The notes beneath the pieces were generated by a model, which was not told the DNA's origin, searched no databases, and saw only the letters and a list, made by a program, of their open reading frames with translations. A stretch of DNA of 64,000 nucleotides. Origin: Bradyrhizobium sp. OK095 (GTDB lineage: Bacteria; Pseudomonadota; Alphaproteobacteria; Rhizobiales; Xanthobacteraceae). This document shows, one piece after another, positions 63,923 to 64,000 of the stretch (positions are counted from its first letter, which is position 1; each line of letters starts with the position of its first letter). The translations under genes and the position numbers were made by a program. The stretch lies in assembly GCF_900109945.1 (NCBI RefSeq), contig NZ_FOBX01000011.1:186001-250000 (forward strand). Reading direction: 5' to 3'.

Positions 63923-64000
63923 CGGGGGAGAGGGGTAGCCCAGGAAACGGTCTATCCATCTGCGATCATGCCGCGCGCGCAAATCGAGAGAGTCCCTGTG

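Overview
The window is about 64 kb of GC-rich DNA that is densely coded on both strands. It looks like the chromosome of an alphaproteobacterium of the Bradyrhizobium type. The grounds are gene content (urea/amide ABC transporter with formamidase and AmiE, many LivK-type binding proteins, CoA-thioester catabolism, a Sox cluster), codon use, and several families of short palindromic intergenic repeats of the kind scattered through such genomes. The genus is an inference. I saw no rRNA, tRNA, CRISPR array, transposase or integrase.

Layout. 1-5189 (+): end of a urea/short-chain amide uptake and hydrolysis operon (urtC partial, urtD, urtE, fmdA, fmdB, amiE). 5393-11665: a large autotransporter, a lone MCE protein and an NDP-forming acyl-CoA ligase. 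11852-20059: three family-2 glycosyltransferases surrounding a Gram-negative sortase, its VIT/VWA sortase-target protein and a divergent XRE regulator. 20141-31987: a catabolic cluster with a binding protein and an acyl-CoA synthetase (-), facing two acyl-CoA dehydrogenases, a GST, an AraC regulator, a BKACE enzyme and a two-subunit biotin-dependent acyl-CoA carboxylase (+). 32233-33039: a ceramidase-like membrane protein behind twin palindromes. 33011-41385 (-): an oligopeptide-type ABC importer, a second acyl-CoA synthetase and an iron-containing alcohol dehydrogenase. 41757-46126 (+): an RND efflux adaptor and pump. 46281-47474: an orphan binding protein. 47636-52234 (-): a MAPEG protein and an AttEFGH-like ABC exporter with a lipocalin-like exported partner. 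52380-57092: two MFS transporters, a D-aminoacylase-type amidohydrolase and a tiny charged ORF. 57155-62944 (-): a thiosulfate-oxidation cluster (soxX-Y-Z-A-K-B) followed by a DsrE-like protein and a persulfide dioxygenase-rhodanese fusion, with no soxCD. 63210-63881 (+): a DUF938 methyltransferase.

How the genes work together. The first operon imports urea or small amides and releases ammonia. The central cluster should activate an organic acid to its CoA ester, desaturate it, carboxylate it and cleave a beta-keto acid; its substrate is unknown, and its make-up recalls branched-chain or isoprenoid-acid pathways. The sortase pair and nearby glycosyltransferases suggest cell-surface construction. 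The Sox set, without SoxCD but with persulfide-handling proteins, suggests thiosulfate oxidation in which the SoxY-bound sulfane sulfur leaves by another route. The most unusual items are the sortase/target island, the unassigned acyl-CoA carboxylase-BKACE cluster, the SoxCD-less sulfur cluster, a tandem duplication of the urtD start region, and two clear orphan operators (32161-32211 and 38625-38639).
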